In this document: positions 1-8,983 of the stretch, piece after piece | How positions within the stretch are numbered: the stretch's first letter is position 1 | Layout of the letters: each line of letters begins with the position of its first letter | Source: Erythrobacter sp. | GTDB taxonomy: Bacteria > Pseudomonadota > Alphaproteobacteria > Sphingomonadales > Sphingomonadaceae | NCBI GenBank assembly: GCA_023653115.1 | Contig: JAMNXO010000004.1 | Coordinates: 79,509-143,508, forward strand | Reading direction: 5' to 3' | DNA length: 64,000 nucleotides | Position numbers and translations under genes: made by a program | The notes under the pieces: generated by a model | The model's input: only the letters and a program-made list of their open reading frames with translations | The model's database searches: none | Told to the model about the DNA's origin: nothing

Positions 1-7
1 GGGGCGG

Positions 8-118
8 ATGTCGCGTCGCGAGAGGCCATGGCGCTTCTGGATCAGCGTCACCATAACGGCATTTTTGTTGCTGGCAGTTTCGGCTTTCCTGATTTGGCTG
101 ATCGCTGACGCAATCTGA
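8..118 (+). CDS. small single-pass membrane protein, or C-terminal tail of a gene cut by the window edge
   Basis: The frame from the ATG at 8 to the TGA at 116-118 reads 36 residues: a basic start (MSRRERPWRFW) and then one long hydrophobic stretch (about residues 12-34) that would make a single inner-membrane helix. The frame is also open upstream to the window edge, so this may be the end of a longer protein. A G-rich stretch (1-7) precedes the ATG but is too close to judge as a ribosome site. It lies on the bioB side of the palindromic repeat at 142-233. Function unknown. Confidence 0.45.
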   Translation: MSRRERPWRFWISVTITAFLLLAVSAFLIWLIADAI

Positions 119-141
119 AAACACCTAGCCGTCTAACCTTG

Positions 142-233
142 CCGTCACCCTGAACTTGTTTCAGGGTCCACCGCGCCCCATTCGCCGCAGCATGAAAGGA
201 TAAATGGATGCTGAAACAAGTTCAGCATGACGG
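142..233. repeat. bipartite palindromic repeat (REP-like), family 1
   Basis: Two 29-nt arms (142-170 and 205-233) are inverted copies separated by 34 nt. They differ only at paired positions: the left arm folds as CCCTGAA-CTTGT-TTCAGGG, the right as TGCTGAA-ACAAG-TTCAGCA, so the changes keep each small stem intact. The right arm, read on the plus strand, encodes the first residues MLKQVQHDG of the bioB frame; from memory this peptide recurs at the starts of many sphingomonad ORFs, which suggests a dispersed repeat. The spacer carries AAAGGA (195-200), the apparent ribosome site of bioB. Confidence 0.8.
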
Positions 234-1236
234 TGTTCGCACCGACTGGACCCGCGCCGAAATCGCAGGGCTTTTCGACCTGCCCTTCACAGAACTGATG
301 TTCCAGGCCGCGAGCGTCCACCGCGCCTACCACCCCGCGACCGAAGTCCAGCTCTGCACCCTGCTCAGCATCAAGACTGGCGGGTGTCCGGAGGATTGCG
401 GCTATTGCTCGCAGTCGGTGAAGGCCGATAGCGGCGTCGAAGCCACAAAACTGATGGACGTGCAGGCCGTGCTCCAGCGCGCGGCGCAGGCCAAGGATGC
501 AGGCTCGCAGCGGTTCTGCATGGGCGCGGCGTGGCGCAATCCCAAGGACCGCGACATGCCCGCGATTGTCGAGATCGTGAAGGGCGTGCGCGACATGGGC
601 CTTGAGACCTGCATGACGCTGGGGATGCTCGAACCGCATCAGGCGGAGATGCTCGCGGAAGCTGGCCTAGATTACTACAACCACAATATCGACAGCAGCC
701 CCGAGTATTACGAGCGCGTCATCTCCACCCGCGATTTCCAGTGCCGGCTCGATACGCTCGATCACGTGCGCAAGGCGGGGATCAATGTGTGCAGCGGCGG
801 GATCGTCGGGATGGGTGAGACGCGCGAGGACCGGGTGGGCTTCGTCCACACGCTCGCCACCCTGCCGCAGCATCCCGAAAGCGTGCCAGTCAATGCGCTG
901 GTGCCGGTGAAGGGCACGGTGCTGGGCGATATGCTGGCCGACACCCCGCTCGCCAAGATCGACGATATCGAGTTCGTCCGCACGGTCGCTGTGGCGCGGA
1001 TCACCATGCCGCGCTCGATGGTGCGGCTCTCGGCCGGGCGCGAGTCGATGTCTGAAGCGACGCAGGCGCTGTGCTTCCTCGCCGGCGCGAATTCGATCTT
1101 CACCGGCGACAAGCTGCTGACCGCGCCCAACGCGGGCGATGACAAGGACGGCGCGCTGTTTGCGAAGCTCGGCCTCACCGCGCTGAAAGGCGAGGAGCCT
1201 GCGCGGGCGTGCAAGGTGGCGGTGGCGGCAGCGTGA
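208..1236 (+). CDS. bioB: biotin synthase
   Basis: Radical-SAM enzyme that inserts sulfur into dethiobiotin, the last step of biotin synthesis. The 342-aa product has the CxxxCxxC cluster site at C60/C64/C67 ([13 protein letters not shown]). It also has the second-cluster ligands expected in BioB: cysteines in [17 protein letters not shown] and GINVCSGG, and the arginine in MVRLSAGRE. Length is typical. Homology begins at about [10 protein letters not shown] (residue 10). No other in-frame start lies between the repeat and that point, so translation must start at the ATG inside the repeat, using AAAGGA 7 nt upstream. The GTG of the next gene overlaps its stop. A biotin-dependent carboxylase (pccA-like) lies 2.7 kb downstream. 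Certain as to family; the start is an inference from the lack of alternatives. Confidence 0.96.
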   Translation: MLKQVQHDGVRTDWTRAEIAGLFDLPFTELMFQAASVHRAYHPATEVQLCTLLSIKTGGCPEDCGYCSQSVKADSGVEATKLMDVQAVLQRAAQAKDAGSQRFCMGAAWRNPKDRDMPAIVEIVKGVRDMGLETCMTLGMLEPHQAEMLAEAGLDYYNHNIDSSPEYYERVISTRDFQCRLDTLDHVRKAGINVCSGGIVGMGETREDRVGFVHTLATLPQHPESVPVNALVPVKGTVLGDMLADTPLAKIDDIEFVRTVAVARITMPRSMVRLSAGRESMSEATQALCFLAGANSIFTGDKLLTAPNAGDDKDGALFAKLGLTALKGEEPARACKVAVAAA

Positions 1237-2075
1237 TCGCGCTTCTCGCCGCAGCGGCGCTGGCAGCGGCCCCCGCGCCCGAACCCGCGCCGCTCACCAT
1301 CGGCGAAACCGTGGTTCTGGAAGCGCTTGGAGCGGAGCGCAGCGTCAACATCATCCTGCCGCCCGATTACGCTGCCGAGCCGGACAAGCGCTGGCCGGTG
1401 ATCTATATGCTCGACGGGGCGATGAAGCAGGATCTGATGATGGGCGCCGGCCTGATGCGCTGGGGCGCGCTGTGGGGGCGCAGCAAGGACGCGATCATCG
1501 TCGGCATCGAGACGAAAGATCGCCAGCGCGAATTGCTCCCGCCCACACAGGATGCCGCAGAACACCAGCGCTGGCCGACCGCAGGCGAGGGCGCGACTTT
1601 CCGCGCGTGGATCGCAGACACCGTCAAGCCGATGGTCGAGGCGCGCTATCGGCATGACGGCACCGCATTTCTGGTCGGCGAGAGCGCGGCGGGGCATTTT
1701 GTGGTCGAGACCTGGGCGGTCACCCCCGGCCTGTTCACCGGCTACGCGGCGATCTCGCCCAGCCTGCAATGGGATGGCGAGCGCCTTTCGCAGTGGCTGG
1801 CCAGCACGACGGGCGATTACCGCAAAACCGTGCGCCCGCCGCTTTACCTCAGCTTGGCCGACGAGGGCGGGGCGACCGAGACGGGCATGGAACGGCTGCT
1901 CGCCAACCTGACGCCTGCGCAACCTTTCTGCTTCTCCGACCGCCGCACGCAATTGCGCCACGCCACCAGCTTGCACGGCCTGCTGCCCGAGGCGCTGCAA
2001 TATCTGCTGCCGACCGAGGCGGACTGGCTGGAGGAATTCGGCATGGTGCTGCGCTGCGAGCGGCGGGGCGGCTGA
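1233..2075 (+). CDS. exported alpha/beta-hydrolase esterase (esterase D / IroE-like)
   Basis: PF00756-type esterase, predicted periplasmic or secreted. I chose the GTG at 1233, which overlaps the bioB stop as GTGA and starts a clean signal peptide ([13 protein letters not shown]), over the ATG at 1209 that would add a glycine run. The nucleophile elbow is GESAAG at about residue 150, with YMLDG in the oxyanion region and a histidine in [13 protein letters not shown] near the C-terminus as the likely catalytic base. About 280 aa. Substrate unknown: families of this fold cleave siderophore esters, formylglutathione or acyl esters. Translationally coupled to bioB and followed without a gap by the DUF3445 gene, so probably co-transcribed. 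Confidence 0.75.
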   Translation: MIALLAAAALAAAPAPEPAPLTIGETVVLEALGAERSVNIILPPDYAAEPDKRWPVIYMLDGAMKQDLMMGAGLMRWGALWGRSKDAIIVGIETKDRQRELLPPTQDAAEHQRWPTAGEGATFRAWIADTVKPMVEARYRHDGTAFLVGESAAGHFVVETWAVTPGLFTGYAAISPSLQWDGERLSQWLASTTGDYRKTVRPPLYLSLADEGGATETGMERLLANLTPAQPFCFSDRRTQLRHATSLHGLLPEALQYLLPTEADWLEEFGMVLRCERRGG

Positions 2076-2867
2076 GTGAGCCTCGGCTTCTCGGTCGACG
2101 CGCTGCTGCCCAAGGCGCGCGGGGGCGGGCAGCTTCGGATGGGGCTGGTGAAGCTGGAGGAGCGCGAGTGGCTCCAGCCGCAGCCTGACTTGGCGGCACG
2201 GGCGCAGGGCTTTTCCGACTGGCCGCAAGGGGTGCAACTCACGCCCGAGGTGGACGCGCCTGGCCGTGAACTCGCCGCCATGCTTGGCACCCACGGCGCG
2301 CTGCCAGAAGCCGCGCTCGCTGTTCACGAAGACCTCTGCCTGCTGACCAAACGCGCGGACGAGGAAGTCTACCGCCTGATCGGCGCGGCGGTGGCGTGGC
2401 CCTCCGACTGGCACCCTGCCGAGAAAATCGGCCTGCCCTTACGCGCGCTCCATGCGCCCATTGCGGGCTACGAGGAGCAACTCGCCACCGGGGTGGACCG
2501 CTTCATGGAAACCCTGCGCCCCGGCCCGATCTACGCCCGCTGCAACTGGTTCATCGCCGCCACAGGCGAGCGCCGCTGGCTGCCCGACAAGCCGCCGCAG
2601 GAAGCCTTCGCCCACGTCACGCCGGACAACGCGGGCGAGACCCTGTTCGTGCGCTCCGAACGCCAGACGCTGCGCCGCTTGCCGCAGACGGGCGCAATCC
2701 TGTTCGGCATCGGGATTTATGTGGAGCCGCTGGGCCAGCTCTCCGCCGCCAACATCGCCATGCTGGGCCGTGCGGTGCAGAGCCTGCTCAATGGCGAGGG
2801 TGACCGTAGGGGCGCGCCCGCTTATGCAGATAGTCTAATCGCCTTTGCCCAAAGGAACGCCACATGA
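2076..2867 (+). CDS. DUF3445 protein, heme-dependent oxidative N-demethylase (HODM) alpha-like
   Basis: 263 aa starting at a GTG directly after the upstream TGA. The sequence matches the DUF3445/PF11927 pattern, including EEVYRLIGAAVAWPSDW near the middle, HAPIAGYEEQL, the RCNWFIAA segment and LFVRSERQTLRRLP toward the end. The family founder is the heme-binding alpha subunit of an oxidative N-demethylase that removes methyl groups from small amines. Here no gene for the flavin, ferredoxin or other HODM subunits is adjacent, so the electron donor and the substrate are unknown. No signal peptide. The last bases overlap the next gene's ATG (ATGA), so it belongs to the bioB chain. Confidence 0.75.
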   Translation: MSLGFSVDALLPKARGGGQLRMGLVKLEEREWLQPQPDLAARAQGFSDWPQGVQLTPEVDAPGRELAAMLGTHGALPEAALAVHEDLCLLTKRADEEVYRLIGAAVAWPSDWHPAEKIGLPLRALHAPIAGYEEQLATGVDRFMETLRPGPIYARCNWFIAATGERRWLPDKPPQEAFAHVTPDNAGETLFVRSERQTLRRLPQTGAILFGIGIYVEPLGQLSAANIAMLGRAVQSLLNGEGDRRGAPAYADSLIAFAQRNAT

Positions 2868-3280
2868 TCGCCTCGCTGCTTCTCCCGCTGCTGCTGCAAT
2901 CCGCCGAGGCTTCGCCCGAATGCGACGCGAAGGCCGCCGAGATGGGCGTCCAGCAGCCGATGAACCAATGCGCTTATCGTGACTTCGTGATCGCAGACCG
3001 TGAACTCAACGCGCAGTGGAAGATAACCGCCGCTGCAATGAAGGCGCGCGATGCCGAATTCGCGGCCAATAGCTCGGCCAAATACGATACCCGCGAGGGC
3101 TACTTCAAAAGCCTGCTCGAAGCCCAGCGTGGCTGGCTGCGCTATCGCGACGCGCATTGCCGGGTGGACGGTTACACCGCGCGTGGCGGCAGCATGGAGC
3201 CGATGCTCGTCTCCTTCTGCAAGACGCGCCTTACCCGCTTGCGCATAGACGAGCTGCGCGCGTTGATTGCAACGCAATGA
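2864..3280 (+). CDS. DUF1311 / LprI-like exported protein
   Basis: 138 aa with a short signal peptide (IASLLLPLLLQSAEA) and the DUF1311 pattern: C...PMNQCA, ADRELNAQW, then LLEAQRGWLRYRDAHC, with four cysteines likely forming disulfides in the periplasm. LprI of mycobacteria, from this family, inhibits lysozyme; most proteobacterial members are uncharacterised. The start overlaps the upstream stop by 4 nt (ATGA), so it is the last gene of the bioB-led chain. Family assignment is from visible motifs; function not assigned. Confidence 0.75.
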   Translation: MIASLLLPLLLQSAEASPECDAKAAEMGVQQPMNQCAYRDFVIADRELNAQWKITAAAMKARDAEFAANSSAKYDTREGYFKSLLEAQRGWLRYRDAHCRVDGYTARGGSMEPMLVSFCKTRLTRLRIDELRALIATQ

Positions 3281-3395
3281 TCTGCCGTGATTAACGCGTT
3301 CTGACGCTACGGCATCCGTGCCTTATGCTAGCCATGATTGACCGCTAGGCAGCAACAAGGGGCGCATTCCATGGGGAATTGGGGAGGAATGGATC

Positions 3396-3854
3396 ATGCG
3401 GATTTCTGGCATTCGTAAAGATTACGTGGCTGCTGCCGCGCTTGGACTAGCGGTCGCATTCGTGCCGTCTGCGACGCAAGCGCAGGAGGCGGCTCAGGCT
3501 GAAGATGTCACTTGGGCGCGGGTCGTGATGACGCGCTTCCATGTCGGCAAGCGTGATCGCGCCATCGAAATCATCAAGGATTACTTCGCGAAAGCCGATG
3601 CAATGGCCGGCACCGGCTCGGGCGTCCATGGCATCCATCTCGATACCGGGGCCTGGGATGTCATCTATGTGTTCCCGATGAAGGGCGGGCCGGGTGAAAT
3701 GGCCGAGCGCAATTCGCCTGAAGGTGCCAAATGGATGGAGCAAATGATCAAGCTCGCGGGCAGCAAAGAGACCGCCGAAAAGATCATCGCTGAATTCGAT
3801 ACGTTGATCGCCCAGCAGATCACGGAAGTCGGCCACGCCCATAGCGATCACTAA
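3396..3854 (+). CDS. exported protein of unknown function with His-rich tail
   Basis: 152 aa. A basic start and a hydrophobic segment ending in ATQAQE form a signal peptide (residues 1 to about 30). The mature part (WARVVMTRFHVGKRDRAIEI, then VIYVFPMKGG) has the alternating look of a dimeric alpha/beta-barrel protein, which is a weak inference. It ends HAHSDH, a possible metal-binding tail. A GGGGAGGAA ribosome site lies upstream of the ATG at 3396. It stands alone, 115 bp after the DUF1311 gene and 89 bp before the carboxylase. No function assigned. Confidence 0.7.
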   Translation: MRISGIRKDYVAAAALGLAVAFVPSATQAQEAAQAEDVTWARVVMTRFHVGKRDRAIEIIKDYFAKADAMAGTGSGVHGIHLDTGAWDVIYVFPMKGGPGEMAERNSPEGAKWMEQMIKLAGSKETAEKIIAEFDTLIAQQITEVGHAHSDH

Positions 3855-3943
3855 TGCGCTCAGGCACAAATCTGTCAGGTTGATACGCGGCTCCGGGGGC
3901 GGCATAGGCTAAGTTCGGCCAGTTACGCCCTCGGAGGTTCCGC

Positions 3944-5998
3944 TTGTTCTCGAAAATCCTGATTGCCAACCGCGGCGAGATCGCCTGCCGGGTTATCACC
4001 ACTGCCCGTAAGATGGGGATCAAGACCGTTGCGGTCTATTCCGACGCTGACGCGCGCGCGCCGTTTGTCGCCATGGCGGACGAGGCGGTGCATATCGGGC
4101 CGTCGCCTGCGGCCGAATCCTATCTGATCGCCGACAAGATCATCGCCGCCTGCAAGCAGACCGGGGCCGAGGCCGTTCACCCGGGCTACGGTTTCCTGTC
4201 CGAGCGCACCAGCTTCGCGGAAGCTCTGGCGAAAGAGAACATCGCCTTCATCGGCCCGCCGGTGAACGCCATTGCCGCCATGGGCGACAAGATCGAATCC
4301 AAGAAGCTCGCCAAGGAAGCGGGCGTCAATGTCGTCCCCGGCTTCGTCGGCGAGATCGAGGATACCGAACACGCGGTGCGCATCTCCAACGAGATCGGCT
4401 ATCCGGTGATGATGAAGGCCAGCGCCGGCGGCGGGGGCAAGGGGATGCGCTTGGCCTACAACGAGGCCGACGTGCGCGAAGGCTTTGAAAGCGTGAAGCG
4501 CGAAGGGCTCAACTCCTTCGGCGATGACCGCGTGTTCATCGAGAAGTTCATCCTCAACCCGCGCCACATCGAAATCCAGATCCTCGGCGATCAGCACGGT
4601 AACATCCTCTACCTCAACGAGCGCGAATGCTCGATCCAGCGCCGCCACCAGAAGGTGGTGGAGGAAGCGCCGTCGCCCTTCGTTACGCCCAAGATGCGCA
4701 AGGCGATGGGCGAGCAATGCGTCGCCCTGTCGCGCGCGGTGGGGTATTATTCGGCGGGCACGGTCGAACTGATCGTCAGCGGCGCGGACCCGACGGGGGA
4801 GAGCTTCTACTTCCTCGAAATGAACACCCGCCTGCAGGTGGAACACCCTGTTACCGAGGCGATCACCGGCATCGATCTGGTCGAACAGATGATCCGCGTC
4901 GCGGCGGGCGAAAAGCTGGCCTTCACGCAGGATGACATCGGGATCGACGGCTGGGCGATCGAGAACCGCGTCTATGCCGAGGATCCCTATCGCGGCTTCC
5001 TGCCCTCCACCGGGCGGTTGGTGCATTATGCCCCGCCGCTGGCTGGATGGAGCGAGGACGAGACCGTCGCGGGCAAGGCGCGGCGCGGGGTAGCGCGGGG
5101 CGCTGGCTCGGTGCGCGTCGATGACGGGGTGTATGAGGGCGGCGAGGTTTCTCGCTTCTACGATCCGATGATCGCCAAGCTGATCACCTGGGCGCCAACG
5201 CGTGACGAGGCGGCCGACCTCCAGATCGAGGCGCTCGACAATTTCCGTATCAAGGGCCTCGGCCACAATGTCGATTTCCTCTCCGCGATCATGCAGCACC
5301 CGCGCTTCCGCTCGGGCGAGCTGACCACCGGCTTCATCGCCGAGGAATATCCCGACGGTTTCCACGGGGCGGCGACCTCGGAGGAACTGCGCCGCGTTCT
5401 TGCCGCAGTATGTGCGGGCAATGAATTCACGCTGCAAAGCCGTGCGCGGCGGATCTCGGGCCAGCTTGACGGGCCGCTGCCGGTAACCAGCGAATGGCTG
5501 GTGAAGATCGGCGATGCGCGCCACGAGGTGGTGCTGGGCGATGGCCATGCGATGGTCGACGGCGTGCGGGTGGAAGGCACCTGTGACTGGCGGCCCGGCA
5601 TGACGCAGGCGACCGCGACGGCCAAGCTGGGCGAGGGCGGGGAACTGCGCCTCGGCCTGATTGTCGAGCGGATCGGCAACCAGTGGAAGGTGACAACCCG
5701 CGGCGCTGCCCACACCGCGCTGGCGTTGCCGCTGCGATTGGCGCGGCATGAAAGCCTGATGCTCGAAAAGATCCCGCCCGATCTGTCGCGCTTCCTGATC
5801 TGCCCGATGCCCGGGATGCTGGTGAAGCTCCACGTGGCAGAAGGCGAGACGGTGCAACCCGGCCAGCCGCTCGCGACAGTGGAAGCGATGAAGATGGAAA
5901 ACATCCTGCGCGCCGAAAAGGAAGGCGTGATTGCCAAGATTAACGCTGCCGAAGGCGAAAGCCTGGCGGTGGACGCGGTGATCCTCGAACTGGAGTGA
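3944..5998 (+). CDS. pccA: propionyl/acyl-CoA carboxylase alpha subunit (biotin carboxylase + biotin carrier)
   Basis: 684 aa. ATP-dependent carboxylation of biotin, with the biotin arm passing CO2 to an acyl-CoA on the separate beta subunit. Domain order: biotin carboxylase N-domain from KILIANRGEIACRVI; ATP-grasp with the glycine loop KASAGGGGKGM; carboxylase C-domain with FLEMNTRLQVEHPVTE; a linker domain about 470-600 of the PccA type; biotinyl domain with EAMKMEN, biotinylated at Lys650. The start is a TTG at 3944, 6 nt after GGAGG (3933-3937); no ATG fits the conserved N-terminus. No beta subunit is present nearby. The length and linker favour propionyl-CoA carboxylase over the smaller AccC. 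A hairpin terminator follows. Confidence 0.9.
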   Translation: MFSKILIANRGEIACRVITTARKMGIKTVAVYSDADARAPFVAMADEAVHIGPSPAAESYLIADKIIAACKQTGAEAVHPGYGFLSERTSFAEALAKENIAFIGPPVNAIAAMGDKIESKKLAKEAGVNVVPGFVGEIEDTEHAVRISNEIGYPVMMKASAGGGGKGMRLAYNEADVREGFESVKREGLNSFGDDRVFIEKFILNPRHIEIQILGDQHGNILYLNERECSIQRRHQKVVEEAPSPFVTPKMRKAMGEQCVALSRAVGYYSAGTVELIVSGADPTGESFYFLEMNTRLQVEHPVTEAITGIDLVEQMIRVAAGEKLAFTQDDIGIDGWAIENRVYAEDPYRGFLPSTGRLVHYAPPLAGWSEDETVAGKARRGVARGAGSVRVDDGVYEGGEVSRFYDPMIAKLITWAPTRDEAADLQIEALDNFRIKGLGHNVDFLSAIMQHPRFRSGELTTGFIAEEYPDGFHGAATSEELRRVLAAVCAGNEFTLQSRARRISGQLDGPLPVTSEWLVKIGDARHEVVLGDGHAMVDGVRVEGTCDWRPGMTQATATAKLGEGGELRLGLIVERIGNQWKVTTRGAAHTALALPLRLARHESLMLEKIPPDLSRFLICPMPGMLVKLHVAEGETVQPGQPLATVEAMKMENILRAEKEGVIAKINAAEGESLAVDAVILELE

Positions 5999-6011
5999 CG
6001 TGCGGCCGGAC

Positions 6012-6038
6012 CAGGGCTGCCGTGGCGGCCCTGTCCCC
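6012..6038 (+). terminator. terminator hairpin after pccA
   Basis: CAGGGC (6012-6017) pairs with GCCCTG (6028-6033) with further pairing inside, followed by a C-run and TTTT. It lies 14 nt after the pccA stop. Confidence 0.6.
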
Positions 6039-6145
6039 CCTTTTGACCGGGGTCATGCGCGGGTCATCCCGTGCTTGACGCGGTCAGTTAACAGGGGAAC
6101 TTTGCGTCAACCGGAAATCTTTCTTCGCATTGCAGCAATCTCGTT

Positions 6146-6169
6146 GCGCAAACTGTTGTAGGTTTGCGC
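6146..6169. promoter_or_regulatory. perfect inverted repeat in the gap before the 94-aa gene
   Basis: GCGCAAAC (6146-6153) and GTTTGCGC (6162-6169) form a perfect 8-bp inverted repeat with an 8-nt spacer, 130 bp before the start of the 94-aa gene. It is long and exact enough to be an operator for a dimeric regulator, or an RNA hairpin if transcribed. The rest of the 300-bp gap 5999-6298 holds the terminator at 6012 and nothing else I can name. Confidence 0.4.
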
Positions 6170-6298
6170 CAGAATGATGTTTTTCTACGCTAAATGTGCA
6201 CATTGGCTGTCCTAAGGGCTTCGAATGAGGGACATTCTCCTTGCCGAGTCGCGGTATTCCCCGCGCACGGGATTAAATCTGAGTGGGAGGATTTGATC

Positions 6299-6583
6299 AT
6301 GGCACATACGGGTACCGGGTTCTTCGATCGGAAGGGCCATTTCTTCAAATCCGCGCGTGATGCGACGGTGAGCGATCTGGCGGCGCTGCTCGGCCAAATT
6401 GGTGAGGGCGAAAGCCTTGCGCCGGGCATCGCCTATATGCTGCTCGAACGCCGCACCGAGATCGAACGCCTGTTCGCCGAGCATGACAAGATGCTGGCCG
6501 AGGAAGCGGCGATGAAGGCGGCGCGGAATGCAGAAGCGCCTGATAATGTCTCCAAGCTGCCGAGCAGCCGTCCGGCAGGCTGA
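6299..6583 (+). CDS. small conserved-looking protein of unknown function
   Basis: 94 aa from the ATG at 6299, with a strong ribosome site GGGAGG (6285-6290) 8 nt upstream; the open frame extends upstream to 6194 but has no such site there. The sequence starts MAHTGTGFFDRKGHFFKSA and continues as a mostly helical, charged protein with two likely helices (about 24-45 and 50-80). No signal peptide or membrane segment. The FFDRKGHFFKS opening is distinctive but I do not recognise it. It converges on the GNAT gene. Confidence 0.65.
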   Translation: MAHTGTGFFDRKGHFFKSARDATVSDLAALLGQIGEGESLAPGIAYMLLERRTEIERLFAEHDKMLAEEAAMKAARNAEAPDNVSKLPSSRPAG

Positions 6584-6604
6584 ACGCCGCGATCTGGCAC
6601 CGGC

Positions 6605-7063
6605 TTACGCCAGCGGCAGATGCAGGCACTGGTTGAAGTCGGACAGCCGGTAATCGGCGAAAGCCGCGCCATTGGCGAAGCCGCGCCGCCGGTAAAGCGC
6701 CAGCGCCGGCTCGAAGGCCGCGCCGCTCCCGGTCTCCAGACTAAGCACCGATAGCCCTGTCGCCCGCGCATGATCGATGATCACCTCGAGCAGCGCAGCG
6801 GCCAGCCCCCGGCGCAGGAAATCGGGGTGGGTGCGCATCGATTTGATCTCGCCGCGCGCCGCATCAAGCCGCTTGAGCGCCCCGATCGCCGCGACCTGTC
6901 CCTCGACACGCGCCGCCCAGAGGGTGACATCGGGATGCGCCAGCCCTGACAGATCGAGCGCGAAGCTGTGTCCCGGCGGGGAGCCTTCGATCATCGCGCG
7001 CTGGTGGAAGGCAATCAGATCGCGCACCTGCGGATTGGCAAGGTCGGCGCGTTCAATCCTCAT
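6605..7063 (-). CDS. GNAT-family N-acetyltransferase
   Basis: 152 aa. The acetyl-CoA binding motif A is visible as [21 protein letters not shown] (RxxGxA-type loop at RRGLAA), followed by the family's [13 protein letters not shown] close. Proteins of this shape acetylate small molecules or protein amino groups; the substrate cannot be read from sequence. Its start overlaps the aroB stop by 4 nt, so it is translated from the aroK-aroB transcript, a link that may be only organisational. Confidence 0.8.
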   Translation of the reverse strand: MRIERADLANPQVRDLIAFHQRAMIEGSPPGHSFALDLSGLAHPDVTLWAARVEGQVAAIGALKRLDAARGEIKSMRTHPDFLRRGLAAALLEVIIDHARATGLSVLSLETGSGAAFEPALALYRRRGFANGAAFADYRLSDFNQCLHLPLA

Positions 7064-8178
7064 CCGGCCAGTTCGCCGTCCAGAAAGGCTGCGATATCAG
7101 CCAGATCGACGTCGCGCGCCACGTAAGCCTCGCCCAAGGCCCGCAGCAGCAGGAAGGGCAGGGTGGTGCTTTCCGCCTTCTTGTCGTGGCGCATATGCTC
7201 CACCAGACGGGCTCCGTCGCAGGCGAGGCCCAGCGCTGAAAGGCTGGCGGGCAGGCCGGCGGCGGCAATCGCCTGAGTTGCCCGCGCGGCATCGGCAGCG
7301 GAGATCTCCCCGCGCCGGGCCGAATAGCGTGCGGCCAGCACCATGCCCAAACCCACCGCCTCGCCGTGAAGCAGCCGCTCGGAAAAGCCGGTCTCCGCCT
7401 CGAGGGCATGGCCAAAAGTGTGGCCGAGATTGAGCAGCGCGCGCCGGTCGAGCGTCTCGCGCTCGTCCTCGGCGACGATCTGCGCCTTCATCGCGATGCT
7501 GGTGGCAATCGCCTGTTCGAGCGCGGCCGGTTCGCGCGCCAGCACCTTCGCGCCGTTCGCTTCGAGCCAGCCGAAGAACGCCGCATCGCCGAGCAAGCCA
7601 TACTTGAGCACCTCGGCAAAGCCTGCACGCATCTCGCGTTCCGGTAAGGTGGCGAGCACCAGAGGATCGATCAGCACCAGCGACGGCTGATGGAACGCGC
7701 CGATCAGGTTCTTGCCCGCCGCGGTGTTGATCGCGGTCTTGCCGCCGACGGACGAATCGACCTGCGCCAGCAGCGTTGTCGGCACCTGCACGAAACCACA
7801 GCCGCGCTTGGTGATCGCGCAGGCAAAGCCGACCAGATCGCCCACCACGCCGCCGCCCAGCGCAATCACGTGATCCTTGCGGGTAACGCCCAGCGCCAGC
7901 AGCCAGTCGGTGAGCTGTTCGAGCACGCTCCAGGTCTTGGCGTCCTCGCCCGGGGTGACGACAAACCAGTCCGCAGCCAGCCCGCTTGCGGCAAGACTGG
8001 CCTCGAGCGCCGCGTGATAGAGCCGGTGCGTGTTGGTATCGGCCACAACGGGCACCTTGCGCGCTTCCCCGTAGGCCTTGAGGAAGGGCGCGGCGGCGGT
8101 AGCGAAGCGGCCCAGCAGGCCCTCCTCGATCACCACCTCATAGGCGCGCCCGGCCAGCGCCACTTCGATTACAGCCAT
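7060..8178 (-). CDS. aroB: 3-dehydroquinate synthase
   Basis: 372 aa. Second step of the shikimate pathway, converting DAHP to 3-dehydroquinate with catalytic NAD and a divalent metal. Visible landmarks are [13 protein letters not shown] (dinucleotide loop), [29 protein letters not shown] and the metal-binding [12 protein letters not shown] with its H-x3-H. Overlaps aroK upstream by 10 nt and the GNAT downstream by 4 nt. The aroK-aroB order is common in proteobacteria. Confidence 0.96.
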   Translation of the reverse strand: MAVIEVALAGRAYEVVIEEGLLGRFATAAAPFLKAYGEARKVPVVADTNTHRLYHAALEASLAASGLAADWFVVTPGEDAKTWSVLEQLTDWLLALGVTRKDHVIALGGGVVGDLVGFACAITKRGCGFVQVPTTLLAQVDSSVGGKTAINTAAGKNLIGAFHQPSLVLIDPLVLATLPEREMRAGFAEVLKYGLLGDAAFFGWLEANGAKVLAREPAALEQAIATSIAMKAQIVAEDERETLDRRALLNLGHTFGHALEAETGFSERLLHGEAVGLGMVLAARYSARRGEISAADAARATQAIAAAGLPASLSALGLACDGARLVEHMRHDKKAESTTLPFLLLRALGEAYVARDVDLADIAAFLDGELAG

Positions 8179-8744
8179 TGATCAATCGCCTCAAGAATGG
8201 CGCGGGCGGTGTCGGCGTGGGGGCCGTTCTCGCTGACCACGCGAATGGAGGCCTCGGCATAAAAGGGCGCGCGCTCGGCGGCCAGCCGGGTCAGGATTTC
8301 GTGGGGATCGCCGTTCCTGAGCAGCGGTCGCGTGTTGCGCCGCGCGGTGCGCTCCACCAGCGTGGCAACGTCGCAATCAATCCACACCGCAATGGCGCGT
8401 TCAAGGATCAGCGCGCGGGTGGACGGATCAACAAAGGCCCCGCCGCCGGTGGCAATCACCCCGTGGCTTTCCTCGATCAAGCGGGCGATCACGCGCCGCT
8501 CGCCATCGCGGAAATAGGGTTCGCCGAATTGTTCGAAAATTTCTGCGATGCTCAGCTGCGCGGCTTCGGTGATGGCATCATCGGCATCGACGAAATCGCG
8601 GTGCAGCAGGCCGGCGAGCTTGCGGCCCACAGTCGACTTGCCCACGCCCATCAGCCCCACCAGCACCACCGGACGGGTGATGCGCGCGGCCAACGCGGCC
8701 AGATCGGCTGGCGGGTGATCGGGTGATGCAGGCGCGGCGGACAT
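8169..8744 (-). CDS. aroK: shikimate kinase
   Basis: 191 aa from the ATG at 8744. Phosphorylates shikimate at the 3-hydroxyl with ATP. P-loop GLMGVGKST begins at G30. Shikimate contacts DADD..., the FRDGERRV region and GGGAFVD are present, as is the lid arginine region RNTRPLL. The reading frame stays open upstream to 9476, but that extension is antisense to the plus-strand genes and is low-complexity Ala/Pro, so I reject it. A 38-bp gap separates it from the divergent small membrane gene. Confidence 0.95.
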   Translation of the reverse strand: MSAAPASPDHPPADLAALAARITRPVVLVGLMGVGKSTVGRKLAGLLHRDFVDADDAITEAAQLSIAEIFEQFGEPYFRDGERRVIARLIEESHGVIATGGGAFVDPSTRALILERAIAVWIDCDVATLVERTARRNTRPLLRNGDPHEILTRLAAERAPFYAEASIRVVSENGPHADTARAILEAIDQWL

Positions 8745-8782
8745 TGCCGCACGGCCTATAGATGGGCTAGGGCGCGTGCAAT

Positions 8783-8983
8783 ATGGCAAACCTCTCCCGT
8801 CCGCAGCCGGCCCGGCAGATTCTTGCGCGCGAACCAGCGCCGCGTGTGATTGTGTCGCGGCGCAAGCTGATCGCAGGTGCGGCGATTGCGCTGGCGCTGG
8901 CGGGGCTGGCGTGGATCGATGGCGGGGAAGAACCGCTGCACCCGATCGCGCAAGAGGTCGCCGTTCCCGGAGCCGCGCAATGA
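8783..8983 (+). CDS. small single-pass membrane protein, unknown
   Basis: 66 aa: a basic cytoplasmic N-terminus of about 27 residues, one hydrophobic helix (LIAGAAIALALAGLAWI) and a short C-terminal tail, likely periplasmic. Its stop overlaps the start of the next gene (ATGA at 8980-8983), so the two are co-translated. No family recognised. The exact junction with an exported 645-aa protein suggests a membrane partner. Confidence 0.6.
   Translation: MANLSRPQPARQILAREPAPRVIVSRRKLIAGAAIALALAGLAWIDGGEEPLHPIAQEVAVPGAAQ

Noticed and set aside
3923..5857. 644-aa open frame antisense to pccA
   Set aside because: GC-rich DNA leaves long shadow frames. Composition is His/Arg/Asp-rich without motifs, and the sense strand encodes a complete biotin carboxylase.
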